Origin: Cenococcum geophilum 1.58
Taxonomy: Eukaryota > Ascomycota > Dothideomycetes > Gloniales > Gloniaceae
NCBI GenBank assembly: GCA_001692895.1
Contig: KV748195.1
Location: 1 to 64,000, forward strand
DNA: 64,000 bases
Reading direction: 5' to 3'
The first letter of the stretch is position 1; every line of letters begins with the position of its first letter. The notes under the pieces are model-generated. The model was given only the letters and a program-made list of their open reading frames with translations. It was not told the origin of the DNA and did no database searches. The translations under genes and the position numbers were made by a program. Positions 43,953-53,365 of the stretch are shown one piece after another.

Positions 43953-44598
43953 ATAATTAATACGACGCTATTTATAACGTTACGATAGAAATTTAGATAA
44001 ATTAAGGCTCTAACAATTACCAAGATAAATTAAGGCTTATTATATCCGTAAATTAAAGAATAGCGGACGAAGTACCACTTAGTTATTACAAAGGGACGTC
44101 CCCCTATATTTAATTTTATAGGGTTAAAAAGGAGTAATAGCGTGCAGAAGTTCTAATCTAGATTTTCATTAATCTGCTAAATAAAACTTCGTTAGTGGTT
44201 ATACTAAACGAATATACCTAGGCCAATTGCCTAGAAAACTGCCTCTATTAATACCTCCGTTTATATTTCTACCTCTATTTTTAGCACGCCTCCTTACTGC
44301 GTTTTCTGGCATCTAAGACACTTTTACTCTATATATATAGGTAGGACAGCCTAAAATACTTTTTAAGTCAGTCCTTAGCGCACTAAAAATATTCTTAGTG
44401 CTTGTTAATCCTTCTCTCTTTAGTAACGCTTATTTCTTTTAATTCTAACGTATTTCTAGGGTATTGCATCTTTAGCAATAACCCGTTAAGACGCAAACAC
44501 CTATTTAATAAAAGTTCTCGCATCGCTTAGCTGGTTTGGCGATTTCTTAGTAATAGTCTGCTCAATCTTTATATTACGCTCTCTTTATAACTTAAGAT
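43953..44598. other. upstream region of the LPMO relic; no gene
   Basis: No coding trace. Pyrimidine-rich patches (CTTCTCTCTTTAG near 44412, CTCTCTTTATAACTTAAG just before the start) suggest the old promoter of the LPMO gene. Confidence 0.35.
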
Positions 44599-45705
44599 AT
44601 ATTAGCACCAACTACCTTAGCCACTGTAGCCCTTATACTCTTCGCCTTAGTTAACGCGTATATAAAGTTAAATAAACCTATACTGTATAGCAAAGATACT
44701 CTTAATAACAATCCCCTTAATAATACAGGAGACGATTTCCCCTATAAGCAGCGTACTAGTATTTACGATATTTTAAAGATAAATAATATTAAAGTGGGAG
44801 TTCCTTAAGAGCTTAGCTTTATTAGTAGTGCGGTCTATAATAGGGGCTTTTACTAGGTTAGTGTTACCTTAGATAAGGAGCCTACGAAGAATAGTTAGTA
44901 GAAAGTTGTCTATAGCATTATTGGCGGTTGCCCTTTAAATATAATAGGAAACCTTGTCGCTAATATAAACGGTAATAGTGCTGCTGTTTTCTAGTATATG
45001 CTTCCTAAAGGTATACTAAATAGTTAGTATACTCTAGGCTAGATATAGTTTAATAAGGTCGGCAACCGTGAGATGTATATAAACTATACACTAATTACGG
45101 TAACTAGTGGCGGTAATAATAACTTGGTTATAGAGAAGCTTCCGGATATATTTGTCGCTAACATTCCTTTTAAGACCTATAATATTCCCGAAAATTTTAA
45201 CTACTAATTCCCGAATCCTGGTGACTCTATTAAGACTCAACAGGCAGCGGATATTAGTACTTCTTTTAGTAGGAACTGTGCTTTTATAACTAAGATAGGT
45301 GCTAAAGTAGGAACTCTAGGTTTGGCTAGCGGGGTTGCCTCCTCTACTACTACTAGCGCCCTAGTAGCTACTAGCGCCGTTTCTATACCTGCGGCAACCT
45401 CTAACTTAGGTGCTCTAGGTATATCCTCTATAGCTACGACTCTAATATCCTTTATAACCCTTACCGTTATAAATACGGCTGCCGCTCTAATCGGTAGCAT
45501 TAGTATTAGTACTATACCGACAGCTTTAAGTATATACTTCCCTTGCTCTAATGACGGTGCTATTATCTATATTAGTACTACCTAGTTTAGTTTTTATAAC
45601 TATAGCTGTGCTATACTATAAGACCTTACCGCTAGTATAACCTACTTAAACGGAATAATTAGTAAGTAAAGCATTGTCCGCTATATTTTACCCTATAGGA
45701 TCTAA
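44599..45705 (+). pseudogene. AA11-like lytic polysaccharide monooxygenase relic (full length)
   Basis: 369 codons in one unbroken frame with no indel and about a dozen TAA/TAG stops. It begins ATA (for ATG) at 44599-44601 and a signal peptide, LAPTTLATVALILFALVNA, followed at once by YIKLNKP, where the copper-binding first His has become Tyr. Then NNNPLNNTGDDFPYKQR, SFISSAVYNRGFY.VSVTLD (second His also Tyr), VVYSIIGGCPLNI, FNKVGNREMYINYTLITVTS (the family's GNREMYMNCAP.TVTG), a Ser/Thr/Ala-rich linker and a C-terminal Cys module (FPCSNDGAIIYISTT, YNYSCAI, SKQSIV-type end). This order matches secreted fungal AA11-like proteins, copper enzymes that cut chitin or similar polysaccharide oxidatively; the AA11 assignment is by motif only. 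Only its 3' end is duplicated, at 3771-3899. Confidence 0.75.
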
Positions 45706-46065
45706 TTAAATTAATAAAATTAAGGACTCGTGCTTAGGAATTTAAAGCTTTTAATATTACTTAATTCTTAAGCTATAAGATAGCGTATTTATTTTCTAAA
45801 GCTGCTAAAGGATCGTATATTTCTCCCTATAAATTAATAAACACTAAGATAGTAACTATAAAGGGAAAAGACTAAACTTAAAAGAGTAGATGTAAAAAAC
45901 GAATAGAAAATTAATAGTAAATGGTAATAAGTTATTAGCGCATATATAAAGAGCCTGGTTAATACCAATAATAAAATGATGGTTTATTCCTCTAGGTTCT
46001 TATGGCTTGCTTATTATTAAACCCTAGTTTTATTTAAAGTATATAAGCAAAGAAAACGCCCAAAG

Positions 46066-46670
46066 CTTATTTTTTATATTTTTATATATTTTTATATTTT
46101 TTTATATTTTTATATCCATTGTATTTTCGCGATCCCATAGTGTTGTGATCTTTGTCAATTATAGTAAGGTTCCTACCCGTATAATATTGCTAAATTTCAT
46201 CGGCAATTATAGAGACGGTATTATATTTGCGTTTTGGCGGAGGCATAAGTAAAAAGAAAGAGAAAGAAGCGTAACGTACGTTAGGCAAGTTTAATTACTT
46301 CGATTTGATTTATAGTATAGCAGGTCGAAATAATAAAAAATAAACACATTAAATATATATTAGAAATTAGCGATAAGGTGCTAACTAAGCTCTATAAAGT
46401 TAAACTCTATATATAATCTAAATAGATATTAACCGTATCATCTACATTACGAATTAGTTAATATTTATTATTTACGTCATCTCTATTATTAATTAGACCC
46501 TTAAGACTGCTTCGCTATAACCTTATAACCTTATAATTCTAATAATATATTAAGGGTTATCTGGTTAATATCGCTAAGGCGCTATTTTGCCTCTAAATAA
46601 TATATGATTTAAAACCTACGGGAACTAAACTAAACGGATACATATACTAGTTCGTTACTTCTTACCCTAT
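46066..46670. other. extra stretch in block 1 copy B; AT-rich low complexity
   Basis: It begins with an AT-only run of TTTTTATAT-like units at 46069-46117, followed by text without a coding trace. Copy A has about 200 bases of different text here. Its nature is unknown; no inverted or direct terminal repeats were seen. Confidence 0.4.
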
Positions 46671-47179
46671 TTTCGCTATTAGTCAATTATAAGTCCTAAA
46701 CGATCTATCTATTTCCCTAAGCCACCCTTTATATCTTGCTTACATCCGCTTAATTATCCTAAGTATTGGGTTATGCGCTACTTTAAAGATTATATAGTTT
46801 GTTACTCTGCTTATATTAAACCTTTTCAATTCTTATACTAAGAGGGGCTTAGCCATACTAGAAGTATCGATTCCTACGTTTAGCCCTTAAGTAGTTGCTT
46901 TTACAGTATAGCGAACCAACGTGTTTGCCTTAAGATCCCTCCTTAATTTTAAGCAGTCTAAGTACTACTAAAAACTATAGAGGAAAAGTTCCCGTAAGAC
47001 CGATTTCGGCAAGACCACTAACACTCCGCTAGACTTTATAAAAATGGTTATAAGAGTATAGAGTAAAGAAGTAAATTATAGTATAAAAAGGCGTATGTCT
47101 ATAAAGAGGGCTAAAGAGAGTACTATAATAGAAGGGGATAAGATAAGCATTATATAGGATACGTAGGCTATAGTGCGGA

Positions 47180-47890
47180 GGCATAATAGCCTCTAAGAAA
47201 AAAATACGTGTATATATAGCGATGATAATTCTTTCCTAGCGTTATAAAAAAATACTAGTGCTTCTATTCTATGGTGATAGAGAAGTAAAAGCTAGCTTAG
47301 CTAGTCCTCTTTAATATCTAGCGTTAGATAGAGAAGACTATAAAGTAACCGTAATAAGCGATCCTTCTCCCTAGTATCTCCTGCCATATGCCAAATAAGC
47401 CTTTTAGGTATAATATTAACATTGCCAATCTATACATCATTAATAGGTCTCTAAAAATCTTAAACTTAATTTAGATTTATAACCACTTTAACCGATTTTA
47501 GATTGTTAAACCCTAAGTGTTTAAAATCGTAGAGGTATACTGCTATTATTGCTATATTACAATACCTAGCTATCCTAGATATAAAAGTAAGGTCTAAATA
47601 TTTAATTAAGGGACAAATCTTTAAGTAAGGTAGAAATGTGCGTAGCTCCGATACGGTACGTAGGGATTTGTAAGGCTTAAGGAGGAAGGTATTTTCTCCA
47701 TAGAATACCTTAAGAGCCTTTGGTACAAATGTTCTGCATATTAATATTAGCTCTAGTAGCATTTTCCTTAAAATAATAGAAGAACGCCAGTAGATTGGCC
47801 ATCTAAGAATAATAAGATAATGAAAGATTTATAGACGTAGCTTATAAGGGAGATCTAAGATGCTAACTCTGGGTTAGGGGGTTTTTACTA
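47180..47890 (-). pseudogene. F-box/2EXR-domain protein relic (copy B)
   Basis: The minus strand reads SILDLPYKLRL.IFHYLIIL (F-box-like start), PIYWRSSIILRK, MLLELILICRTFVPKALKVF, YGENTFLLKPYKSLRTVSEL, LPYLKICPLIKYLDLTF and DFKHLGFNNLKSVKVVI, then on to a charged C-terminus (GDTREKDRLLRLLYSLLYLT). The block 'LL..CR.....AL.V.Y.ENTF' is the hallmark of fungal 2EXR/F-box-like proteins. The longest open part is 98 codons (47762-47466). It is the less damaged of two copies (see 4860-5560). Its exact biochemical role is unknown. Confidence 0.7.
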
Positions 47891-48301
47891 CTCTAGAAGT
47901 GGAATTCAAACTAAGCGAGTTGCTATATATTATACTTATTACGCAAAAGGGTACTAAGGATGACTTTAAAATTAAGAAGAAAAGAGGAAAGGCTCTAAGC
48001 TTTAAATTGTAATAGGTCGCTCGCAAAACCGGCTTCCGCCCTCTTAAAAATTTGCCCGCTTTCTACCTACCTACTCCCTTTACTCCCTTGCAATTATTTT
48101 AAGACCTCCTCGCTCTAAGTGTTAATTTAGTAAATAAATAAGTAATTTACCTTTCTTTTAACTACCTCTTAGGATTTAAGGCTAGGCTAATAGTTATAAG
48201 TATAGGATTACTAACGGCTATAAAGCATTTTTAATTAATCTAATTACTTTCTAAACTATAAGTATATGAAGTTTAATTTAGTATATATAGCAGTAACCGG
48301 G

Positions 48302-49117
48302 CTAGAACTTATTTTTAGCCCTTTTTATATATCTAAAGCCTAAAAAAGTATTAAAAAATCTTCTAACTCCTTAAGTAAGGTAGCTGCCCTTAAGTTTACC
48401 ATTCCTCCGTTCTTCTACCTACTTAGTAGCCAGTTTATCAAAGATAGATTTTATTAAAGTAGTGCTGCGTTTAACGGTTTTATGACGTAGTATCTTAAGT
48501 TTGCCGTCTTATAGACGGCCATAAATTTTTACTCTCTTATTTGTTTCTAATAGGTCTATATCTATACATAAGGCTAGATGGAATGTGGGAGGACCTTTTA
48601 GCTCGCCTTTAAAATAAAAAGTTAGTAGTCTTATTAGGAGGGATCAATCTCCAACAGTAGTAGCCTAGGTGAAAAATTTTCTTAAGCCAAATCGGAGGTA
48701 AAAATTCTATTAATGTTCTCTATAGTGAACTGTAAGACTTTCGTTACGCATGGCTTAGCTAACCTAGCTAAGTATAGAACTAGTAACCTTATTAGGCCTT
48801 TCTAGGGGTTTAGCTCCGTATGGCTATAATCGGCTAATAGAGATTAATAAGGTTTTATAGTGGAGGTTAGGATTTAATGCGTTAATAGAGATCGAGGTTC
48901 CTTTATAGAGATTCTCGTATATCCACTCTTATATCTTAAGTAGTAACTTTCTAAAAAGCCCTAAGGAATTCTGCAGCTTTGCCATAATATCTTTAGAGCT
49001 AAGTGCTGAAGGTTTTGCCTCTTTATAGGGTGGAGATCCAATATATTGTCTCCGCTTTTTGCGTAAGCTTTAAGATAACGGCCGCCTTTGCGCAGCTTGG
49101 TTTCGTTTAAAAGGCAT
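48302..49117 (-). pseudogene. unrecognised 272-codon gene relic, single frame
   Basis: It starts at ATG 49117-49115, just upstream of which text is AT-rich, and reads MPFKRNQAAQRRPLS, SLRKKRRQYIGSPPYKEAKP, ALSSKDIMAKLQNSLGLFRK, EWIYENLYKGTSISINALNP, HYKTLLISISRL, VTSSILS, NFYLRFGLRKFFT, LLTFYFKGELKGPPTFHLAL and RHKTVKRSTTLIKSIFDKLA, to TAG at 48304-48302. About a dozen in-frame stops, all explicable as changed Gln or Trp codons, and no frameshift. The N-terminus is very basic (RNQAAQRR, RKKRRQ), as in nuclear or nucleic-acid-binding proteins, but no family was recognised. It lies 1.2 kb downstream of the F-box copy B on the same strand and has no copy near block 1 copy A. Confidence 0.55.
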
Positions 49118-49437
49118 AGCTAATACTTAAGTAGTTAAAGGGAACTATATATTTATAAGGAATTAGGAATAAAGATAGGTTATAGTTATTAAAAGAGCTA
49201 TATAGCCAGTTCATTCTATGTGTTTATCTATAACCTATAACCACTAACTAGTATAACTCTTTGGTCCTAATAGTGACCTAGAGATTAAGATATAAAACAG
49301 CAAAAGGGAAAATTAATTAGAAAAGGTTGAGACTCTAGTCCCTAAGAAGCATTAATAGTTTTAAGGATTTAGCCCATAATTAGCACGTCCTGTTGGAAAT
49401 TGCCTTAGTATATAATAGGTTGAGTAAGTTTACTTAG

Positions 49438-49672
49438 TGTTGATTGGATATCCGTACACTAATTATAGGAATTAAATAAGGACTCTATCTATTAAAACGT
49501 AGTTCTAAGATCTCTATATATATATAAGGAAAGGTATAAAAAAGGAAAGAGAAGGAGGGTAAGGGGTAGTAATAGAAACAAGGAGTAGGTAACCAAGTTA
49601 ATAACTAACTTAATGACTGACTTAATAGTAGGTAGCTAAGTTAGGGCAGTAAGGACCTAATTTGGGTCAATA
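49438..49672 (+). mobile_element. solo LTR, family D (CTTAG target duplication)
   Basis: 235-bp fossil. It begins TGTTGATTGGATATCC, ends ATTTGGGTCAATA, and is flanked by CTTAG at 49433-49437 and 49673-49677. It ends about 25 bp before duplicated block 4 copy B begins. Confidence 0.9.
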
Positions 49673-49689
49673 CTTAGCCTCTATAGAGG

Positions 49690-50690
49690 TGTTTCACGCT
49701 ATATAATATATACAAAATGAACACCTTAGCCCGCCACTAGGTATTGTATTTAAGCTAGCATTTATCCTTTATTACTCCGTTTCTTAACCTATATATATTT
49801 ACGTAGCAGATAACGCGGTTTACTCCTAAGTAAGCTTATTTACCGGTTAAACGTATTACCTATTAGTTAAGGAAACGTACCTATAAAGATAGATTGTCCG
49901 CTACTTAACCTATTATTATTAATAATTCTCCTAGTATCCAAGTGGCTAGTTAGGATAGTAAAACAGTAAAATACTTTCTCCTCTTTTTTGCGGAGCTGGA
50001 TAGGTGCATATCTTAACCGCAATAATTAGGATAATATCTTATATTCGGAAGATAGTTGTAGAGAAATGCTACGGTATACTAATGTTAAACGTTTTGCAAG
50101 CCCGGAGGAATTTATTAGGTATTTTAATATAAAGGTCTTTGCAAATAAGAACTAGGGCCGCTAATAAAATTGCCTTTTTTAGGTACGATTTTCTCTCCTC
50201 TAGATCTATATTAAACGCAATTCTAAACTTCCGCTAGTGTATTACGTCTAGCTATAACAGCGGCTAAATTTATAATCTAGGCCCAGATAAAGGCTATATA
50301 TTTACTTATATTAAATGCAGCTTTAAGACCTATATAACTTCCTAGCGCGTATAGCACGAAGGTGAAACTTATAAACAGTATATAACTCGCATAGCCGCAT
50401 AGGATACGTTTAATGCGGCGTTAAAGGCTAAGATTGTATCTACAGCTAAGGAATGCCCTAGTTATAAGAGTAAGATTAAGAAAAATGGTGGATGTAATTA
50501 TATAACCTATAAGTCGTTATCCCCCTCCATTCAATTTAAAGTCGATTTACTTACTATACCTACTATAGGGAAAGGCGGGAAATATCGCTATTAATTCTGC
50601 TAGCTCTACCTTGCTAACTATAAAGATATTTATAAGTAAGGTAATACAGCGCATCGTGCTAGCTGTAAATATTATAGCAATAACATTATC
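49690..50690 (+). repeat. duplicated block 4, copy B (partner 21395-22705, direct)
   Basis: It runs from the TATA stretch (GCTATATAATATATACAAAA) to AATATTATAGCAATAACATT. About 330 bases present in copy A are absent, the junction being near 49985 (CTTTTTTGCGGAGCTGG). Differences from copy A are mainly C/T and G/A. Confidence 0.8.
49820..50560 (+). pseudogene. RBR-type E3 ubiquitin ligase relic (copy B, deleted)
   Basis: Paralogue of 21556-22587. It keeps the end of RING1 (LNRNN, LYSEDSCREMLRYTNVKRFA), IBR (LGPDKGYIFTYIKCSFKTYI) and final RING start (AKECPSYKSKIKKNGGCNYI). The deletion removes most of the ubiquitin-like stretch and the first Cys/His ligands of RING1. Residue CREML is Cys here and Tyr in copy A, showing that Cys is ancestral. 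Confidence 0.65.
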
Positions 50691-51061
50691 GACTATTAGC
50701 TCCTCTAATAAGCAGGTTTTTGTGTTAAAGCTGCGATCTAGCTTAGGTACTATCCTATTACTATAGGAAGGTATAGGGTTAATTGGTAGTTTAATTAAAG
50801 GCGTCTTGTCCTACCTCTAATAGGTTCGTCGGGCTAGTAATAAAGCTTCGCTCCTTCCTATATATATAAGATAATTACCTACTTCCGTAGCCTCTGCCTA
50901 AGGCATTAACTATTCTTAGTTTAAGGGGTAGCTAACTTTAGGGCCACTAGCTCTAAAATTGGCTACCCTAATATGTTTATATATTAGCTTTTATTCCTAG
51001 CGTGGGATTAAAAGCTAAATCCAATTCCCTATCTCGACGCTATTATTTTATTCTCTTCTCA
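50691..51061. other. no gene recognised
   Basis: Upstream region of the next trace. It ends in a pyrimidine-rich stretch (TTATTCTCTTCTCA) directly before the ATG at 51062, as expected of a fungal promoter. Confidence 0.35.
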
Positions 51062-51942
51062 ATGTCTTTTTTAGGCGAAGAGGAGATACTAAGTAATATA
51101 CCTAATATTAAAAAGCTGCGTAGGCTTCTAAACTTTAACGACCCTACTCTATAAAACAACATTAAAGTTTTTATACGCACTACTAAGTATTTTAGAACGA
51201 AATACAAAGCAATAGATAGCATTATTAGTAGTAGCTTAGATAACTTTCGCTCTAAAGAACACTGAAAGGCACTTTTATATATAGCTTATAGGTTTTTTAA
51301 TAAACATTATACAGAATTTTAGCCCGACATTCTAGAGGGTTTAAGTTGACTTTAAAGCTCTAGAGATTTCAAACTATAAGCTGCCTAATACCCCTCTTTA
51401 GTTTATTACTAAATATACCTAGGATAATCGCAACTATAAAAAGGCTATTTTGGCGTCAAAACTTATAATACCTCCGTAATAAGAGGTATAAGAAACCGGC
51501 TACCGTGCAGAATTCGTCAGAGCCTATTTTGCAGCCTAGTAATACGCTAGAGGGATCTTTACCTTAACCTCTAGCACTAATTAAGACGGGAATAGGAACA
51601 GTACCTACGGAGGCCTCTTTATATCCACAGCCAAATGCTTAGATTTGTTATTTAGTGGTTAAGTCGCGTAAGCCTTTGTTAGATTGTGTAGTATAAGTTC
51701 CTAAAGGCGGCCACTTTTAGGATAAGACCTTAGAAGAGGTGATGAAAGAGATACAAATCATTTCTAGTAAAGACTTTATGGCCTTAAATATCATCTTATA
51801 CGGATATAGGATGCGTATAACGGCCTGGGATGTATATAATAACACGACATTTATAAGTATGAAAATCGCCTTTATAAGAGAAATTAGTCGGTTAAACAGA
51901 TTAAAGCCGTTCTTTATAGAGATTGAGCCTATATACAGTTAA
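51062..51942 (+). pseudogene. unrecognised gene relic
   Basis: From ATG 51062 it reads MSFLGEEEILSNIPNIKKLR, RLLNFNDPTL, IKVFIRTTKYFRTKYKAIDS, ISSSLDNFRSKEH.KALLYI; after a frame change NYKKAILASKLIIPP and EVQETGYRAEFVRAYFAA; and last, in an ATG-started open stretch (51739-51942), MMKEIQIISSKDFMALNIIL, YGYRMRITAWDVYNNTTFIS and LKPFFIEIEPIYS to TAA. The final 67 codons have no stop at all and are among the least damaged coding text in the window. Family unknown; no signal peptide. Confidence 0.5.
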
Positions 51943-52120
51943 TGAAATTCTATACCTATTCTACTATATAAAAGCACAGATCCATTTTAAGACAAACTCT
52001 TTACAGTTTTGGGGAGTTTGATAATGTAATATCCTCTTGGTTCTAGTTACTAGTTTATATATTCCCCTTAATAAGCAATGGTTTATTCTTACTAACTTAT
52101 AAGTTTTAGAGTAACGATCT

Positions 52121-52275
52121 ATTAAACGGACGATTAGGTATAAGAACTCTATTTATTAATTTAGTTGGTAATTAGTAATGGAAATAGGTAATAAGACATT
52201 TAATAAGATATACGATTTTTAAGTAGCGGGGTAGTAAGACATAGGGTTCTAGTCTTGAAGATAGTAGTAAGATAC
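52121..52275 (+). mobile_element. truncated LTR fossil, family E
   Basis: It begins TATTAAACGGACGATTAGG and shares TATAAGAACTCTATTTATTA, AAGACATTTAATAAGATATA and ATAGGGTTCTAG.CTT with 43426-43696. It stops where duplicated block 3 begins (CTACTACTTTATTA), so its right end was lost at that junction. Confidence 0.65.
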
Positions 52276-52925
52276 TACTACTTTATTAACTTAACTAAAG
52301 ACCCCTAACTCTAGCTCCGTATTTAAGCGCTCCTATCCCCTCCGGTTATATTATGCTCTATAGCAATTTTCTAGGTTCTTACTTAGGTTTAACATAACCC
52401 TAAATAACTAGGCATTTAACCAAATAAGTTATATATTTAAGAAACTGGAACAATTATAATATTAATATGCATATATCCATTATTATCTTCCCTATTATCT
52501 CCCTTCTTCCTTCCGCCACCGCCGCCCCGATTATCTCTATAGATGCGGGTCCTATCTATAGCTATACTATACCCGGCCTTCCGCTGCTTAATAACTACAA
52601 TACTGCCTTAAATAATATATGCAACTAATAGTTCCCCTTTAGCATCGATAAATGCGCTAGAGGGTTTTGCCTCGTTTATAATAACCAAATCTCCCTAGAG
52701 GTCAACTAAATAGTACTAACTTACGATGGCTAGATAGCTATGATAAGTTTCTAACTTTGGTTTAATGGGACCTTATAGAGTAAGGATTTTTATACTACTT
52801 GTTTAAACTTTACCTAGGGGCCGTTAACTCTCTATAAAATAAAAAACCAAACAGTTCTTACGGTAAAAGTTAGGGTTTAGCTTAATATTCCGGGATGTGT
52901 AGTGCAAATATATATATAGGGGTGC
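52276..52925 (+). repeat. duplicated block 3, copy B (partner 18420-19105, inverted)
   Basis: About 650 bp carrying the small secreted protein gene and its upstream region. It is bordered on the left by a truncated family E LTR and on the right, 17 bp on, by a family B LTR. Confidence 0.8.
52467..52919 (+). pseudogene. small secreted protein relic, candidate effector (copy B)
   Basis: ATG 52467 to TAG 52919, 150 codons in one frame without indels. Signal peptide MHISIIIFPIISLLPSATAA, then PIISIDAGPIYSYTIPGLPL, LNNYNTALNNICN, FPFSIDKCARGFCLVYNNQI, FNGTL.SKDFYTTCLNFT, GPLTLYKIKNQTVLTVKV and LNIPGCVVQIYI. Five Cys survive in the mature part (NIC, KC, FC, TC, GC); two potential glycosylation sites (NGT, NFT) lie near the fourth Cys. 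In-frame stops sit where Gln or Trp is expected, and copy A still has CAA at one of them (EVNQIV). A size of about 130 mature residues, secretion and Cys content fit a fungal effector or similar extracellular protein; no family recognised. Confidence 0.75.
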
Positions 52926-52942
52926 TAGTAGGTATCTAGAAC

Positions 52943-53093
52943 TATGGCGGGCTTATATAAATGCTTCTAGACCAAAGCTTGTAGATTGCTACTATATAAG
53001 AATACTAAGCTAAGGAGGAGAAGAAGACTAGTAGAGACTGGTAAGATATAAAGGGGTCGTTAAGGCGCTAGTAGTAAGCGAGCCAATAATAGA
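52943..53093 (+). mobile_element. truncated LTR fossil, family B
   Basis: It begins TATGGCGGGCTTATATAAAT and follows the family through GCTTGTAGATTGCTACTATA, AAGCTAAGGAGGAGAAGAAG and AGGCGCTAGTAGTAAGCGAG, then ends near AATAATAG without its right end. Confidence 0.7.
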
Positions 53094-53365
53094 AAAATTA
53101 AGCTAACTTAGGCGAAGGCCTTTAAAGATCTTATTAAAAATAAATTGGTATTTTAGGTTATTCCAGAACTTGGCATCTTTAAGTTTTCTAAAAAGGGAGA
53201 GCACTGCTAAAAAAAAAAATTAAATCTTTATATAGAGCTAGAATAAACACTAAGTTAGGTATTAAATAGGTGATAGAGTTTTCTAAAGTTGTTAATAATT
53301 ATTATTAAACTAGATTAACACTATAGATAATTGCCCAGTTCTTATACTTACGGCTAGCTTTGTCT

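Larger units (their letters stand above)
45605..48075 (+). repeat. duplicated block 1, copy B (partner 3765-5760, direct)
   Basis: It starts inside the LPMO gene at TATAGCTGTGCTATAC and ends past the F-box/2EXR gene near CCGGCTTCCGCCCTC. It is longer than copy A by about 600 bases at 46066-46670 and about 200 bases at 46958-47155. Because the whole LPMO gene is present here and only its tail in copy A, copy B is closer to the original arrangement. Confidence 0.8.

Noticed and set aside
45237-45500. 87-codon minus-strand open frame
   Set aside because: It is antisense to the Ser/Thr/Ala-rich part of the LPMO relic, where repetitive codons keep both strands open.
51739-51942. A functional small gene
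   Set aside because: It is in line with a broken 5' part of the same relic and lacks its own upstream features; treated as the surviving end of a pseudogene.
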